DNA of 64,000 bases from contig CAZDQF010000001.1 of NCBI GenBank assembly GCA_964507445.1, positions 124,001 through 188,000 on the forward strand, written 5' to 3'. The DNA comes from GCA-2683135 sp964507445. Lineage in GTDB: Bacteria > Planctomycetota > GCA-002687715. Shown here piece by piece: positions 8,598-16,812 of the stretch (position 1 is its first letter; every line of letters starts with the position of its first letter). The notes under the pieces are model-generated. The model worked only from the letters and a program-made list of their open reading frames with translations, was not told the DNA's origin and did no database searches. A program made the position numbers and the translations under genes.

Positions 8598-10693
8598 TGA
8601 CTGATCCTCACAGAGGTCGCCACTGGTTGTTGGTCGCCTTCGTCGTGGCGTGTGCCCTGGGTTCCTATGCCGGGCACGCGGACATGTACTTCGTGAAGGA
8701 CGACTTCAACATCGTCCTGCTCACGGATGACGAGGGCGCCTTCTCCGCGACGGAGTGGTGGGGGCAGTTCATCTGGCCCACGGAGCGGACGTGGGATGAC
8801 ATCTGGCGACCGGTCCCGGCCATCACATGGGCAGCGGAGTACCTGGTGTTCGGAGCGGACCCCCTGGCCCTGCACCTCGGACAGCTGCTGCTGCACGCGT
8901 TGTGTTGCGTGGCCTTGTACTGGCTGGTGAACCGCCTGACGTGGTTCCGGGATCCGCTGGCGGGGTTCTTCGCGGCGTGTCTGTTCGCCGTCTACCCATC
9001 CCACCCGGAGGCCGTCCTCTGGTTGACCCAGCGTACGGTGCTCATGGGGCTGCTGTTCTCGTTCGTGGCCATGATCCTCTTTGATCGCTGGCTCCACGAG
9101 GGCGGTCGCCGGTACTTCGTCCTTGCCTTTCTCTGCGTCGCGTTGGGGACCCTCTCCAGGGAGCACGCGTTGCCGCTGCCGGCGGTGTTCTGTGTCCAGG
9201 CGCTGTTCTACGGCCCCCCTCGCTCGTTCATGAGCAGGGTCCGTCAGATCGTCTCCGTGATCGTCGTCTACGTCGCCTTCGTGGCCTCCTACTTCGGTTG
9301 TCGCTACCTGATCTGGGGACGTCTCACGGGGCCGTACTCCGGTTACTCGACCAACCAGGCCTACGCGGAGGCGAACCAGGTCTGGGAGCGGTTCTGGAAC
9401 GAGACGATCATGTCCGGTGTGGTGCCCGGTAACTGGCACTGGTTCAACGAACCGGTGGGCTGGTCTGCCCTGGGGACGTGGTACGGGCTGGTCACCTGGG
9501 TCTTGGCCGGGTTCGCCGCCGTGGCTCTGGTGCGATTGGCTCTCAGCCTCTCCAAGCCGCGAGGCTCCCTTGGCTTCGTCGCCGTGGCGCTGACCTTCAC
9601 CGTCGTCTCCTGGCTGCCGGTGCACGAGGTCTTCTGGGTCAACAGGTACCTGCTCAACTCCCGTTCCTGGTATCACCTGATCGCGTTCCTGGTGGCGCTC
9701 ATGGCCGTGGGGTTGGTGAATCCGTGGAGGGCCGACCGCGGCGGCGCGCTACGGGTGGCGTTGCCCGTCAGCCTGCTGCTGATCTACGGCGCCATGCTCC
9801 AGGTCAATCTGCGCTCGTGGAGCGGCGGTGACGCTCAGGTCCGTGGTCTGCAATCCGCCCTGGTGGACGCCTCCACGGCCTCCGGCCCCGACGCCATGCA
9901 CGTGGTCCTGCACTCTCCGCAGGAGTACTACGGCTGCACCACCGTCTCGGCGTACCTGCCGACCATGATGGGGCCTCCGTTCGTCCAGCCCCGCGTCCCT
10001 TGCTTCCCCTTGCTTTCGGAAGACCGTGCCTCCTGGGCGCGGTCCCTGTTCGACCCCACCCTTCCGGTTCGCCGTTGGGCGAACCAGGGGCGCCCACTTC
10101 GGTTCCATGTGGCGACCGGAGGGCCCACGGCGCTGCGCCCGGTGTTCGGCGCCAAGGAGGGTCCGCAGGGAGACCGACCGCCGATCCCGGTCTTCCCGGC
10201 GGACGGAGAGGTGGTGGCGGTGGGGGCCGGTGGCAGCACGCTGTTGCCCCGAGGCGGGTCCGGATGGCGGCCGGACGGGCGCGCCGCGGTCTTGCAGGTT
10301 GACGGTCTCCTCTCGCCCGCCACCGAGGGAGGAGGCGTTCCGGTGACGGTCTGCGACGACCTCGCGGTTGTCTTCGACGCACACCGGTCCGCGGAGCGAT
10401 TCGTGGTGCACCTGCTCGCGCCGCCGGACAAGCACTTCCAATTCCCGGTGGCGGCGGGCAGCGGCGCCACCGTGCTGTCCTCGGACGAGGCCTCGGGCCG
10501 TCGTCGGCTGGCGGTGGCGCTCTCAGGCCTCACGTTCCAGGGGGTGCCGCTCTGGCCTCCGCTCCCGGGGAGCTTCCCGGGCTACCTGCCGGTCATGTGG
10601 CGGGTCGAGGCGCTCGAAGCCTCCGGACGAGCGTCGGGGCTCTCGCCGTCGACCAATCTGCTGGTCATCGAGGGGCGGCGTAGCGCTCCCTGA
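8597..10693 (+). CDS. GT-C-like polytopic membrane glycosyltransferase
   Basis: A 698-residue membrane protein. Its first periplasmic loop has YFVKDDFNIVLL near residue 33, placing an acidic pair where ArnT/PMT-type GT-C enzymes keep their catalytic Asp residues. About ten helices follow, ending near residue 400 with LRVALPVSLLLIYGAMLQVN, and the remaining roughly 280 residues form a soluble beta-rich domain. The segment FAVYPSHPEAVLWLTQRT is common in bacterial ArnT/TMTC-like proteins. It is translationally coupled to the nucleotidyltransferase, so a role in glycan assembly outside the membrane is inferred. Its 3' end overlaps the convergent flavoprotein gene by 29 nt. Confidence 0.7.
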   Translation: MTDPHRGRHWLLVAFVVACALGSYAGHADMYFVKDDFNIVLLTDDEGAFSATEWWGQFIWPTERTWDDIWRPVPAITWAAEYLVFGADPLALHLGQLLLHALCCVALYWLVNRLTWFRDPLAGFFAACLFAVYPSHPEAVLWLTQRTVLMGLLFSFVAMILFDRWLHEGGRRYFVLAFLCVALGTLSREHALPLPAVFCVQALFYGPPRSFMSRVRQIVSVIVVYVAFVASYFGCRYLIWGRLTGPYSGYSTNQAYAEANQVWERFWNETIMSGVVPGNWHWFNEPVGWSALGTWYGLVTWVLAGFAAVALVRLALSLSKPRGSLGFVAVALTFTVVSWLPVHEVFWVNRYLLNSRSWYHLIAFLVALMAVGLVNPWRADRGGALRVALPVSLLLIYGAMLQVNLRSWSGGDAQVRGLQSALVDASTASGPDAMHVVLHSPQEYYGCTTVSAYLPTMMGPPFVQPRVPCFPLLSEDRASWARSLFDPTLPVRRWANQGRPLRFHVATGGPTALRPVFGAKEGPQGDRPPIPVFPADGEVVAVGAGGSTLLPRGGSGWRPDGRAAVLQVDGLLSPATEGGGVPVTVCDDLAVVFDAHRSAERFVVHLLAPPDKHFQFPVAAGSGATVLSSDEASGRRRLAVALSGLTFQGVPLWPPLPGSFPGYLPVMWRVEALEASGRASGLSPSTNLLVIEGRRSAP

Positions 10694-11972
10694 CCAGGTC
10701 CATGGCGGCTCGGATGCACATGTCCGAGTTGAAGTAGCTGTAGTTGCCGAAGCGACCGACGATGTCGATGCCCTGGTCTGCGCAGTAGCCCCGGACGGCA
10801 TCCAGGTTCTCTTCGAGCCCCTTGCGGTAGAGGATGTACGCGTAGCGGTTGTGCCACACCTTGCTCCACCTGACCTGCTCCCGTTCCAGCAACCCTGCGC
10901 CGGCCAGGCCGTCGATGACCTGCGCCGTGACCGCTTCGTCGTCTCCTGGCGCGTCTCGGTAATAGGTGACCTCAGCCATGACGGAGGAGCAGCCGTCCGG
11001 AGCGTTGCCCGGGGCGTAGTTGGACAGCCAGGTGATGCGGTTCTGCGGTCCGTCGGCGGGGTCGGGGAAGTAGATCCAGGAGTGGTCCGGCGCGTCGGCC
11101 TTGTCGAGCGCCAGGAACACCGTCATGAGGGACGTGTAGTCGAGAGACTCGAACGCGCCGCGGACCGGTGCAGGCATGTCCGGGAGACAGGTGGCGAGCT
11201 GCTGCAAAGGGATCGTGCTGATGACACGGTCGAAGTGCTCGCCGTTGACCGACCATCCGTCAGCCGTCTTCTTCAAGGCCTCGCACGGCGTCGAAGTCCT
11301 GATGACCCCGTCCGGGATGCGGTCCACCAGGCCGTGGATGAGCGCCTCGAATCCACCGGAGTTCGGGTAATGAAACACCGCCTGGTGGGTGTAGCCTTCG
11401 GTCCGCATGCCGAGGGCCGATCGGAGGACGTCGGCCATGGGGGCGTCGGGGACGCGACCGGAGACCCACTTGATGCCGAGCTCCTGCAAGGGGACGTTCC
11501 AGATCTTGCTGTTGTAGGGGTGCATGAACAGGTCGCAGATCCCCTGTCCGAACCGCCACAGGCACCAGGCGTGAAAGTCGTCCGGCTCTTCGGCGCCGTT
11601 ACGTCGGAGGAACTGAGCCTCGATGTAGTCGCGGAGGCAGGCGAAGGTGTCCTCCGGTTCCAGGTCGGCGAGTCCATTCTCGAACGGGTACTGGACGTAG
11701 CGCCCCTTCAGGTGGATGAAGGTGTTGCGTTCGCTCGTGTGATGTCCGACGTCCTTCAGCAGGCCGAGGACGAACTGCATGACCTCGTCGTCCTTGCTGA
11801 AGATGATGTGCCCTCCGGCGCGGTCCGCGACGAAGCCGTCCACGACCTCGCTGCGGCAGAGCCCGCCGCAGTGCTGCGACGCCTCCAGGCATGACACCTG
11901 ATGCCCGGCCTCCAGAAGGAGGTGGGTCGTGGTGAGGCCGGTGATTCCTGCGCCGAGTACGGCGATCTTCAT
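10665..11972 (-). CDS. FAD-dependent amine oxidase/UDP-galactopyranose mutase-like protein
   Basis: A 435-residue flavoprotein. The N-terminal dinucleotide motif is IAVLGAGITGLTTTHLLLEAG followed by the acidic strand end SCLEAS and the second glycine region CGGLCRSEVVDGFVAD. The segment DLFMHPYNSKIWNVPLQELG resembles the family that includes UDP-galactopyranose mutase and protoporphyrinogen-oxidase-like proteins of polysaccharide clusters. GAGGGG lies 6 nt before the ATG. It runs opposite to the glycan operon and its end overlaps that operon's last gene by 29 nt. A sugar-mutase or sugar-oxidase role in the same glycan is inferred from context; true UGM substrate residues were not checked. Confidence 0.75.
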   Translation of the reverse strand: MKIAVLGAGITGLTTTHLLLEAGHQVSCLEASQHCGGLCRSEVVDGFVADRAGGHIIFSKDDEVMQFVLGLLKDVGHHTSERNTFIHLKGRYVQYPFENGLADLEPEDTFACLRDYIEAQFLRRNGAEEPDDFHAWCLWRFGQGICDLFMHPYNSKIWNVPLQELGIKWVSGRVPDAPMADVLRSALGMRTEGYTHQAVFHYPNSGGFEALIHGLVDRIPDGVIRTSTPCEALKKTADGWSVNGEHFDRVISTIPLQQLATCLPDMPAPVRGAFESLDYTSLMTVFLALDKADAPDHSWIYFPDPADGPQNRITWLSNYAPGNAPDGCSSVMAEVTYYRDAPGDDEAVTAQVIDGLAGAGLLEREQVRWSKVWHNRYAYILYRKGLEENLDAVRGYCADQGIDIVGRFGNYSYFNSDMCIRAAMDLVRERYAAPR

Positions 11973-12155
11973 GGGTGCCCCTCGTTGTCGGGTTTCCGGC
12001 CGGCGGCAGAGTCAGCGCTCGAGATGGCCGTCACGTCCGGATGCGGGAAATTAACCGCGAGACGATCCAAGCGCCACTCCGAACAAGCGTCGGGGGTTAC
12101 CATGCGTATTGTGGAGCAACGCCCAACTGACAGGGCCTGGGATCGAGGATGAGAC

Positions 12156-13181
12156 ATGCTTCTTAGAACACTCGCGACGGGGTTGATGGTAGCGCTGGCA
12201 TCACTGGCGGCCTCGGCCCAGGAATCGAGGGAACAAGAGGCCACGGGCGCTTCCGCGAAGCTCCCGGAAGGCTGGGAGTGGAAGAGCAAGTTCGGAGACA
12301 GCATCTCCATGCAGCTCAAGCTGGACGTCAAGGGGCGGGCAGAGACCGCCACGGCGGAGCTCTACACCAGCCCGGGGCGGTTCGTGGGCGCACGGATCGA
12401 TGAGATCCTCCATGATGTCAATGAGAATGAGGCGGGCCACAAGAGGGTCAAGGTGAAGGAGCGGAGCAGGTTCGCCAAGCAGAAGAACGTGGTCCTGATC
12501 AGCTATGTGAAGCTCCGGGGGGCCGACGGTGAGCGCGAATACGACCGTCGCCACTGGCTCTGGCGCGCCCACGGCATCTTGTTCGAGTGGCGGGAAGAGG
12601 TGCGCAAGGAGGCCGCCTCCAAGGCGGGGCGCGGCTTCTCCGCTGCCCAACGTGGTCTCTCCTTCTCCCTCCCAAAGGGGCGCAAGCCCCGAGACGCGGT
12701 GAGGGACTTCGTCAACCAGCGGGTCAAGTACAAGATCGGCTCGGACTGGGAGTGGCAGCGTGGCGAGGCTGGGAAGAAGGTCCGGCTGCCAGGCGGCCAG
12801 CAGCTGCTCTTCACCGCGAGAACGGAGACCCTCATCAAGGGGCAGCGGGCCCTGCTCGGCGTGGGGCTGCAGTGCTTCACGACGGGCGCGACCCCGAAGC
12901 AGGTGATGGAAGCGAACCATCAGGGCCTACGCAAGGACTGGAAGGACGTGGAGGACTTCGAGATCAAGGAGAAGGTCCCGTTCCGAGGCGAGAAGGCGGT
13001 CGTCGCCAGCTGGACCGGCATCAACAAGAACCTCTCGGATCGCACCCGGTTCTTCAGCCAGTGGTTCGTGTTCAAGCACAAGAGGAACGTCTTCCTGTGG
13101 AACGAGCTGGGCCCCGCCAAGGCGAAGCGGACCGGCGCCAAGCAGCTGAAGGCGGCGCGCAAGGCCCTCAGCACCTACTGA
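12156..13181 (+). CDS. Exported protein of unknown function
   Basis: A 341-residue protein with a clear Sec signal peptide (MLLRTLATGLMVALASLAASA, predicted cleavage after ASA near residue 21). The mature part is Lys/Arg-rich, soluble and appears to consist of two similar halves, each with a patch of the type KLPEGWEW/KIGSDWEW, a Thr-rich strand and FxKQKNVVLI/FVFKHKRNVFLW. That suggests a duplicated alpha-beta fold of PsbP/DUF1795 size, but this is only a guess. GAGGA lies 9 nt before the ATG. Its stop directly abuts the convergent RNase H-like gene (13181/13182). I do not recognise a function. Confidence 0.65.
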   Translation: MLLRTLATGLMVALASLAASAQESREQEATGASAKLPEGWEWKSKFGDSISMQLKLDVKGRAETATAELYTSPGRFVGARIDEILHDVNENEAGHKRVKVKERSRFAKQKNVVLISYVKLRGADGEREYDRRHWLWRAHGILFEWREEVRKEAASKAGRGFSAAQRGLSFSLPKGRKPRDAVRDFVNQRVKYKIGSDWEWQRGEAGKKVRLPGGQQLLFTARTETLIKGQRALLGVGLQCFTTGATPKQVMEANHQGLRKDWKDVEDFEIKEKVPFRGEKAVVASWTGINKNLSDRTRFFSQWFVFKHKRNVFLWNELGPAKAKRTGAKQLKAARKALSTY

Positions 13182-14084
13182 TCAGCGGCGCCGGATGAGT
13201 CGGTCCCTGCTGCCCTCGAGCGCCGCTTCTCCGGACATGGCTTCGAGCCACCGTCCGGCGTCCTGCCAGTAGCCCGCGGTGGGTTGCACGCCCGGACGGA
13301 GCCGACACCAGTATCGGTTGAAGAGGGTCATGAACGCTTCGCGTGCGTACTTGGCCACGCAGGATGCCAGGGCGATCTCGGGCGCCTGCTCCTCTCCCCC
13401 CACCAGGAAGCTGAAGCGCTGATCCACGCCCTCCCGGCGGAGGACATACGCGGACCGCGATCGCTCCTCTGTCTCGACCTCCAGACTGGAGAAGGGAAAC
13501 TGGGCGGACAGCCAGGGGCCGTAGCGCTTTCGACCCCCCAGCCGGTCGCACAGGATCTCCCCCGCGTCCCCCTCCGGGACCAGATCTCGCAGGAGCCCTT
13601 CGATCACCCGAAGCTCGACCTCGGCCTTGTTGCCGGTGCGGATGACCTGCTCGTTGAAGGCGCCTTCCAGGACCACCGCCGGCGTCAGGGCGTCGAGGCT
13701 GACACCGTGACGCCTCAGGCGTCGCTCCAGTTCGCCCGCTGCGGCGTCGATGCGCGCGCGGGACGTGGCGATGGGCAGTGGGAGATCGAGGTCGGCGTAC
13801 CAGGGGTGATCCGCCAGACCGCGCGGCGTCTCGGTGAGGAACTCCGCGAGGGTGGGCGGCGGGCCAGCGCGCACCACGGCGGCCGCCGCCAGCGCCACGG
13901 TCTCGAGGGAAGTCAGGGAACCGGAGAAGAGCCGCTTGCTGTCCCGGACCCCCGGTAGGTGCTCGCCGGGGGGCCTCAGGGCGTCAGCGATCCCCGCAGA
14001 GGTCCCGCTCAGCCTCGCTGCGCCCACGATCAACGGGCCCAGCCTCGGACCGTATCCGGCTTCGTCTATACCCAGCCTGAACAT
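13182..14084 (-). CDS. RNase HII-like nuclease
   Basis: A 300-residue protein that begins with GIDEAGYGPRLGPLIVGA, the RNase HII/HIII active-site loop with the Asp-Glu pair at residues 7-8. Other family landmarks are RDSKRL, ILCDRLGG (a candidate metal-binding Asp near residue 180) and ASCVAKYARE, the usual AS-x-x-AK-x-x-R helix. It is longer than E. coli RNase HII (198 residues) because of an insert between about 75 and 150. DEAGYGP-type relatives are, from memory, typical of Planctomycetes and their neighbours. The expected role is cleavage of RNA in RNA-DNA hybrids. Whether all four acidic residues are kept needs an alignment. Confidence 0.75.
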   Translation of the reverse strand: MFRLGIDEAGYGPRLGPLIVGAARLSGTSAGIADALRPPGEHLPGVRDSKRLFSGSLTSLETVALAAAAVVRAGPPPTLAEFLTETPRGLADHPWYADLDLPLPIATSRARIDAAAGELERRLRRHGVSLDALTPAVVLEGAFNEQVIRTGNKAEVELRVIEGLLRDLVPEGDAGEILCDRLGGRKRYGPWLSAQFPFSSLEVETEERSRSAYVLRREGVDQRFSFLVGGEEQAPEIALASCVAKYAREAFMTLFNRYWCRLRPGVQPTAGYWQDAGRWLEAMSGEAALEGSRDRLIRRR

Positions 14085-14177
14085 CTCACCCCCGACGCGC
14101 CCTCAGGTGATCCAGCGGTCGGCGCCGAAAAGAGGACCGTGGACTCCGTTCGCCCCTGTCGGGAAAAAGCCTAACTC

Positions 14178-14558
14178 ATGAAGACCATTCTGGTTGCTCT
14201 CGAAGATCTGGACGCCGTGGACCAGGTGCGGACAGCGCTGAGGATGTTCCCCGGCGTGCGGGGCGTCGGGGTCCCTCGGGACGGTGTCTCGGCCATCCTC
14301 TCCGGTCCGGACGCGCCCGCGGCGGTCATCATCGATCATCGTCCGGAGGCGGCGGGCTCCGATCCGTTCATCGAGCAGCTCCGCGCCGGCAACGGTCGCG
14401 TGAGGGTCGTGGCTTGTGGCGAACGGCCGCAGCGCCGGAAGTTCCATCCCAAGAAACGGGAGCTGGATGTGTTCTCGTTCGTCCCGGTTCCCCTGGAGCC
14501 GTTTGATCTGCTGCGCCGACTGCATCGTCTGGTGGCCGACCTGTCTGTAGCAGGCTGA
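14178..14558 (+). CDS. Small receiver-like protein without a clear acidic pocket
   Basis: A 126-residue alpha/beta protein whose strand pattern follows a CheY receiver: KTILVALEDLDAVDQVRTAL, PAAVIIDHRPE, RVRVVACGER and FSFVPVPLEPFDLLRRLHRLV. The strand-3 segment AVIIDH could place an Asp at or near the phosphoacceptor site, but the first acidic pair is reduced to ED and the conserved Lys before the last loop is Pro. It may be a pseudo-receiver. It stands alone, divergent from the RNase HII-like gene (93-nt gap) and upstream of a tRNA. No output domain is present. Confidence 0.5.
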   Translation: MKTILVALEDLDAVDQVRTALRMFPGVRGVGVPRDGVSAILSGPDAPAAVIIDHRPEAAGSDPFIEQLRAGNGRVRVVACGERPQRRKFHPKKRELDVFSFVPVPLEPFDLLRRLHRLVADLSVAG

Positions 14559-14620
14559 ACCGAGGGGTTTCGAGGTAATGGATGTCTTGTCCTGACCCGA
14601 AAACCGTTGCATCCTATCCC

Positions 14621-14641
14621 CGCGAGGTGGATGGCCTCGCG
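14621..14641 (+). other. Stem-loop just upstream of the tRNA gene
   Basis: CGCGAGG (14621-14627) and CCTCGCG (14635-14641) form a perfect 7-bp stem with a 7-nt loop, ending 3 nt before the mature tRNA 5' end. No T-run follows. It could shape the RNase P substrate or be a weak terminator for the upstream gene. Confidence 0.3.
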
Positions 14642-14644
14642 CTG

Positions 14645-14716
14645 GCCAGCGTAGCTCAGTGGTAGAGCAGTGGTTTCGTAAACCACAGGTCACCGGTTCA
14701 AGTCCGGTCGCTGGCT
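14645..14716 (+). tRNA. tRNA-Thr (anticodon CGT)
   Basis: A full 72-nt cloverleaf can be drawn: acceptor GCCAGCG/CGCTGGC, D stem GCTC/GAGC, anticodon stem GTGGT/ACCAC with loop TTCGTAA, a 5-nt variable region AGGTC, and T stem ACCGG/CCGGT with loop TTCAAGT. The loop centres on CGT, which reads ACG threonine codons. The discriminator is T and CCA is not encoded. A membrane-protein gene begins 36 nt downstream. Confidence 0.97.
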
Positions 14717-14751
14717 CTGGAGGCGCCGACCCGGGGCGCCGTGGAGGCGTC

Positions 14752-15210
14752 ATGGCGACTCGCGAGTCCCCGCCCCTGGCTCGTCGCTGCGTCTGCCTGG
14801 GGCTCGTCTTCGGAACCGCCTCTGGGTGGTGGATCCTGGAGACCCATCGCAGCCCTGCGCTCGCGCTCCACTACCACGTCCCGTTGCTGACGCTCCTGGG
14901 AGTGCAGCTCTCCTGGTGCGTGTTGGCGCCGCCTGAGGGCAGGGGCTATCGCGACTGGGTCACCCTGGTGGTGGCCGTGCTCCTCGTGTGGGCGCGGTTG
15001 ACCCTGGACTGGCCCACCTCCGGTCACGGGATCCTGGGCGCCTATCTGGCCATGGTGTCGCCTTGGCGCTGGATGAAGGTGCTCGGTCTCTGCGTGCTGC
15101 CTCAGGCGGTGATCACCAAGGCGATCATCGGTGCGCCGGTGATGGACGTGGCCTGGGGCGCCCTCGTGGGGGTCCTGCTGGGGCTGCTGGCTCGCCCACG
15201 CGACCCTTGA
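14752..15210 (+). CDS. Small membrane protein of unknown function
   Basis: A 152-residue hydrophobic protein with four or five predicted helices (for example CVCLGLVFGTASGWWIL, PLLTLLGVQLSWCVLA, WVTLVVAVLLVWARLTL and GALVGVLLGLLA). The frame is also open upstream through the tRNA, but ATG 14752 is preceded by GTGGAGG and avoids the tRNA, so it is the chosen start. It lies directly behind tRNA-Thr and may be co-transcribed with it. Polar residues are few and I recognise no family. Confidence 0.6.
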   Translation: MATRESPPLARRCVCLGLVFGTASGWWILETHRSPALALHYHVPLLTLLGVQLSWCVLAPPEGRGYRDWVTLVVAVLLVWARLTLDWPTSGHGILGAYLAMVSPWRWMKVLGLCVLPQAVITKAIIGAPVMDVAWGALVGVLLGLLARPRDP

Positions 15211-15236
15211 AGCGGTCGCCCTCCGAACCGACGCTG

Positions 15237-15265
15237 TTGCCCCGTGGACACGGCAGCAGTATTCT
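15237..15265 (+). promoter_or_regulatory. Predicted promoter of the DASS transporter gene
   Basis: TTGCCC (15237-15242), a 17-nt spacer and TATTCT (15260-15265). The -10 box ends 8 nt before ATG 15274, so the transcript would be leaderless. A GTG start at 15244 would fall inside this promoter. Confidence 0.4.
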
Positions 15266-15273
15266 CCGCCGCC

Positions 15274-16791
15274 ATGGGCGACCTCGCGCAGCCATCAGAG
15301 CGCAACGCCGTGCGCCGTTTCGGTTTGCTGGCCGGCCCGCTGCTGTTCCTGCTGACCCTGGCCTTGCCGACGCCGGAGGGCATGTCCCTGGTGGGGCAGC
15401 GGGTCCTGGCGACGACCATATGGACGGCCACGTGGTGGGTCACGGAGGCGATCCCCATCAACGCGGCCGCCTTCCTGCCCTTCCTCCTGTTCCCCCTGCT
15501 CGGTGTCATGGATGCCCGGGCAGCGGCGAAGGCGACGACCAGCGACACCCTCTACCTGTTCCTGTGCGGTTTCTTCCTCGCCGCGGCCCTGGAACGCTGG
15601 GGGCTCCATCGACGGATCGCCCTCGGCACCTTCAAGGCCCTCGGCACCTCTCCGAGGCGCCTGGTCCTGGGGATCATGGTGATGGTGGCGTTCCTGAGTT
15701 GTTGGCTGACCAACACGGCCACGACGGTGATGATGCTGCCGATCCTCCTGGCCATCGTCGCGGAGTCTCGCCGGACCCTCGGTGACACGCCGGAGTCCAC
15801 CGGATTCGCCGCGGCGCTGCTGCTGGGGACCGCCCTCGCCGCCAATCTGGGAGGCATGGGGACGCCTGTGGGGACGCTGCCGAACGCGGTGGCCATCGAG
15901 CAGCTCGCGGACCGGGGGGTGGAGATCTCCTTCCTCGGGTGGATGGGCCGTGCCATCCCCATCATCGCCATCATGATCCCCCTGGCCTGGTTCGTGCTCG
16001 TCCGGATTTCGGTCAGGTTGCCTCGAGACCTCCAGATCGGAGACCTGGACATCATCCGTGAAGAGTCCCGTGAGTTGGGCTCATGGTCTACGGCGGAGCG
16101 CCGGGTAGGCCTGATCTTCTTGTCTGCCGTGCTGCTCTGGCTGACGAGGCAGGATGTCAACCTGGGGACCGGCCTCACCCTGCCCGGTTGGGCCAGTGGG
16201 CTGGAGGCCCTGGGGTTGGTGCCGGAGGGCGGCGCGGCGGGGATCAAGGACGGCACCGTGGCCGCGTTCGCCGGGTTGCTCCTCTTCGTGGTCCCGGCTG
16301 CCCGGGGCGGTCCGCGACTCCTGGACTGGGAGCACGCCAGCAAGGTGCCCTGGGGAGTGCTGTTCCTGCTCGGCGGGGGGATCCTCCTCGCCGCGGGCTT
16401 CAAGATCGACGGCCCGGATGGTTCCAGCCTGGGGGTGTGGATCGGAGATCGACTGCGAGGCTTCCACGACGTCCCTCTGCTGTTCCAGCTGCTGCTGGTG
16501 TCCCTCCTGGTGAGCTTCCTGACGGAGTTCGCCAGCAACACGGCGACCTGTACGCTCATGCTGCCCATCCTGTTCAGCGGCGCGGCCAACGCCGGTCAGG
16601 ACCTGATCCCGTTTGCCTTCGCCGCCGCTTTCGGCGCGTCCTGTTCGTTCATGATGCCCGTGGCGACACCGCCCAATGCGTTGGTGTTCGGGACCGGCCG
16701 GGTCCCCATCGGGCTCATGATCCGGAACGGGTTCATCCTGAACCTGGCCGGAGCGGGGGTGATCGGCCTCATGACGTGGCTGATGCGGTGA
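15274..16791 (+). CDS. DASS-family (SLC13-like) anion/Na+ symporter
   Basis: A 505-residue transporter with about 11-12 membrane helices. The two repeats carry the family's hallmark substrate and sodium loops: CWLTNTATTVMMLPILL in the first half and LTEFASNTATCTLMLPILF in the second. Supporting motifs are WWVTEAIPINAAAFLPF and MGTPVGTLPNAVA/MPVATPPNALVFGTG. Relatives move dicarboxylates, citrate or sulfate with sodium. No Shine-Dalgarno precedes either candidate start; ATG 15274 is preferred to GTG 15244 because a -10-like box sits 8 nt upstream of it. No neighbouring gene suggests the substrate. Confidence 0.85.
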   Translation: MGDLAQPSERNAVRRFGLLAGPLLFLLTLALPTPEGMSLVGQRVLATTIWTATWWVTEAIPINAAAFLPFLLFPLLGVMDARAAAKATTSDTLYLFLCGFFLAAALERWGLHRRIALGTFKALGTSPRRLVLGIMVMVAFLSCWLTNTATTVMMLPILLAIVAESRRTLGDTPESTGFAAALLLGTALAANLGGMGTPVGTLPNAVAIEQLADRGVEISFLGWMGRAIPIIAIMIPLAWFVLVRISVRLPRDLQIGDLDIIREESRELGSWSTAERRVGLIFLSAVLLWLTRQDVNLGTGLTLPGWASGLEALGLVPEGGAAGIKDGTVAAFAGLLLFVVPAARGGPRLLDWEHASKVPWGVLFLLGGGILLAAGFKIDGPDGSSLGVWIGDRLRGFHDVPLLFQLLLVSLLVSFLTEFASNTATCTLMLPILFSGAANAGQDLIPFAFAAAFGASCSFMMPVATPPNALVFGTGRVPIGLMIRNGFILNLAGAGVIGLMTWLMR

Positions 16792-16812
16792 GCAGGCGCG
16801 GCGCGCCCTCAG

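Noticed and set aside
10368..11894. A 508-codon plus-strand frame opposite the flavoprotein gene
   Set aside because: Shadow of the flavoprotein, which has a clear Rossmann motif on the other strand.
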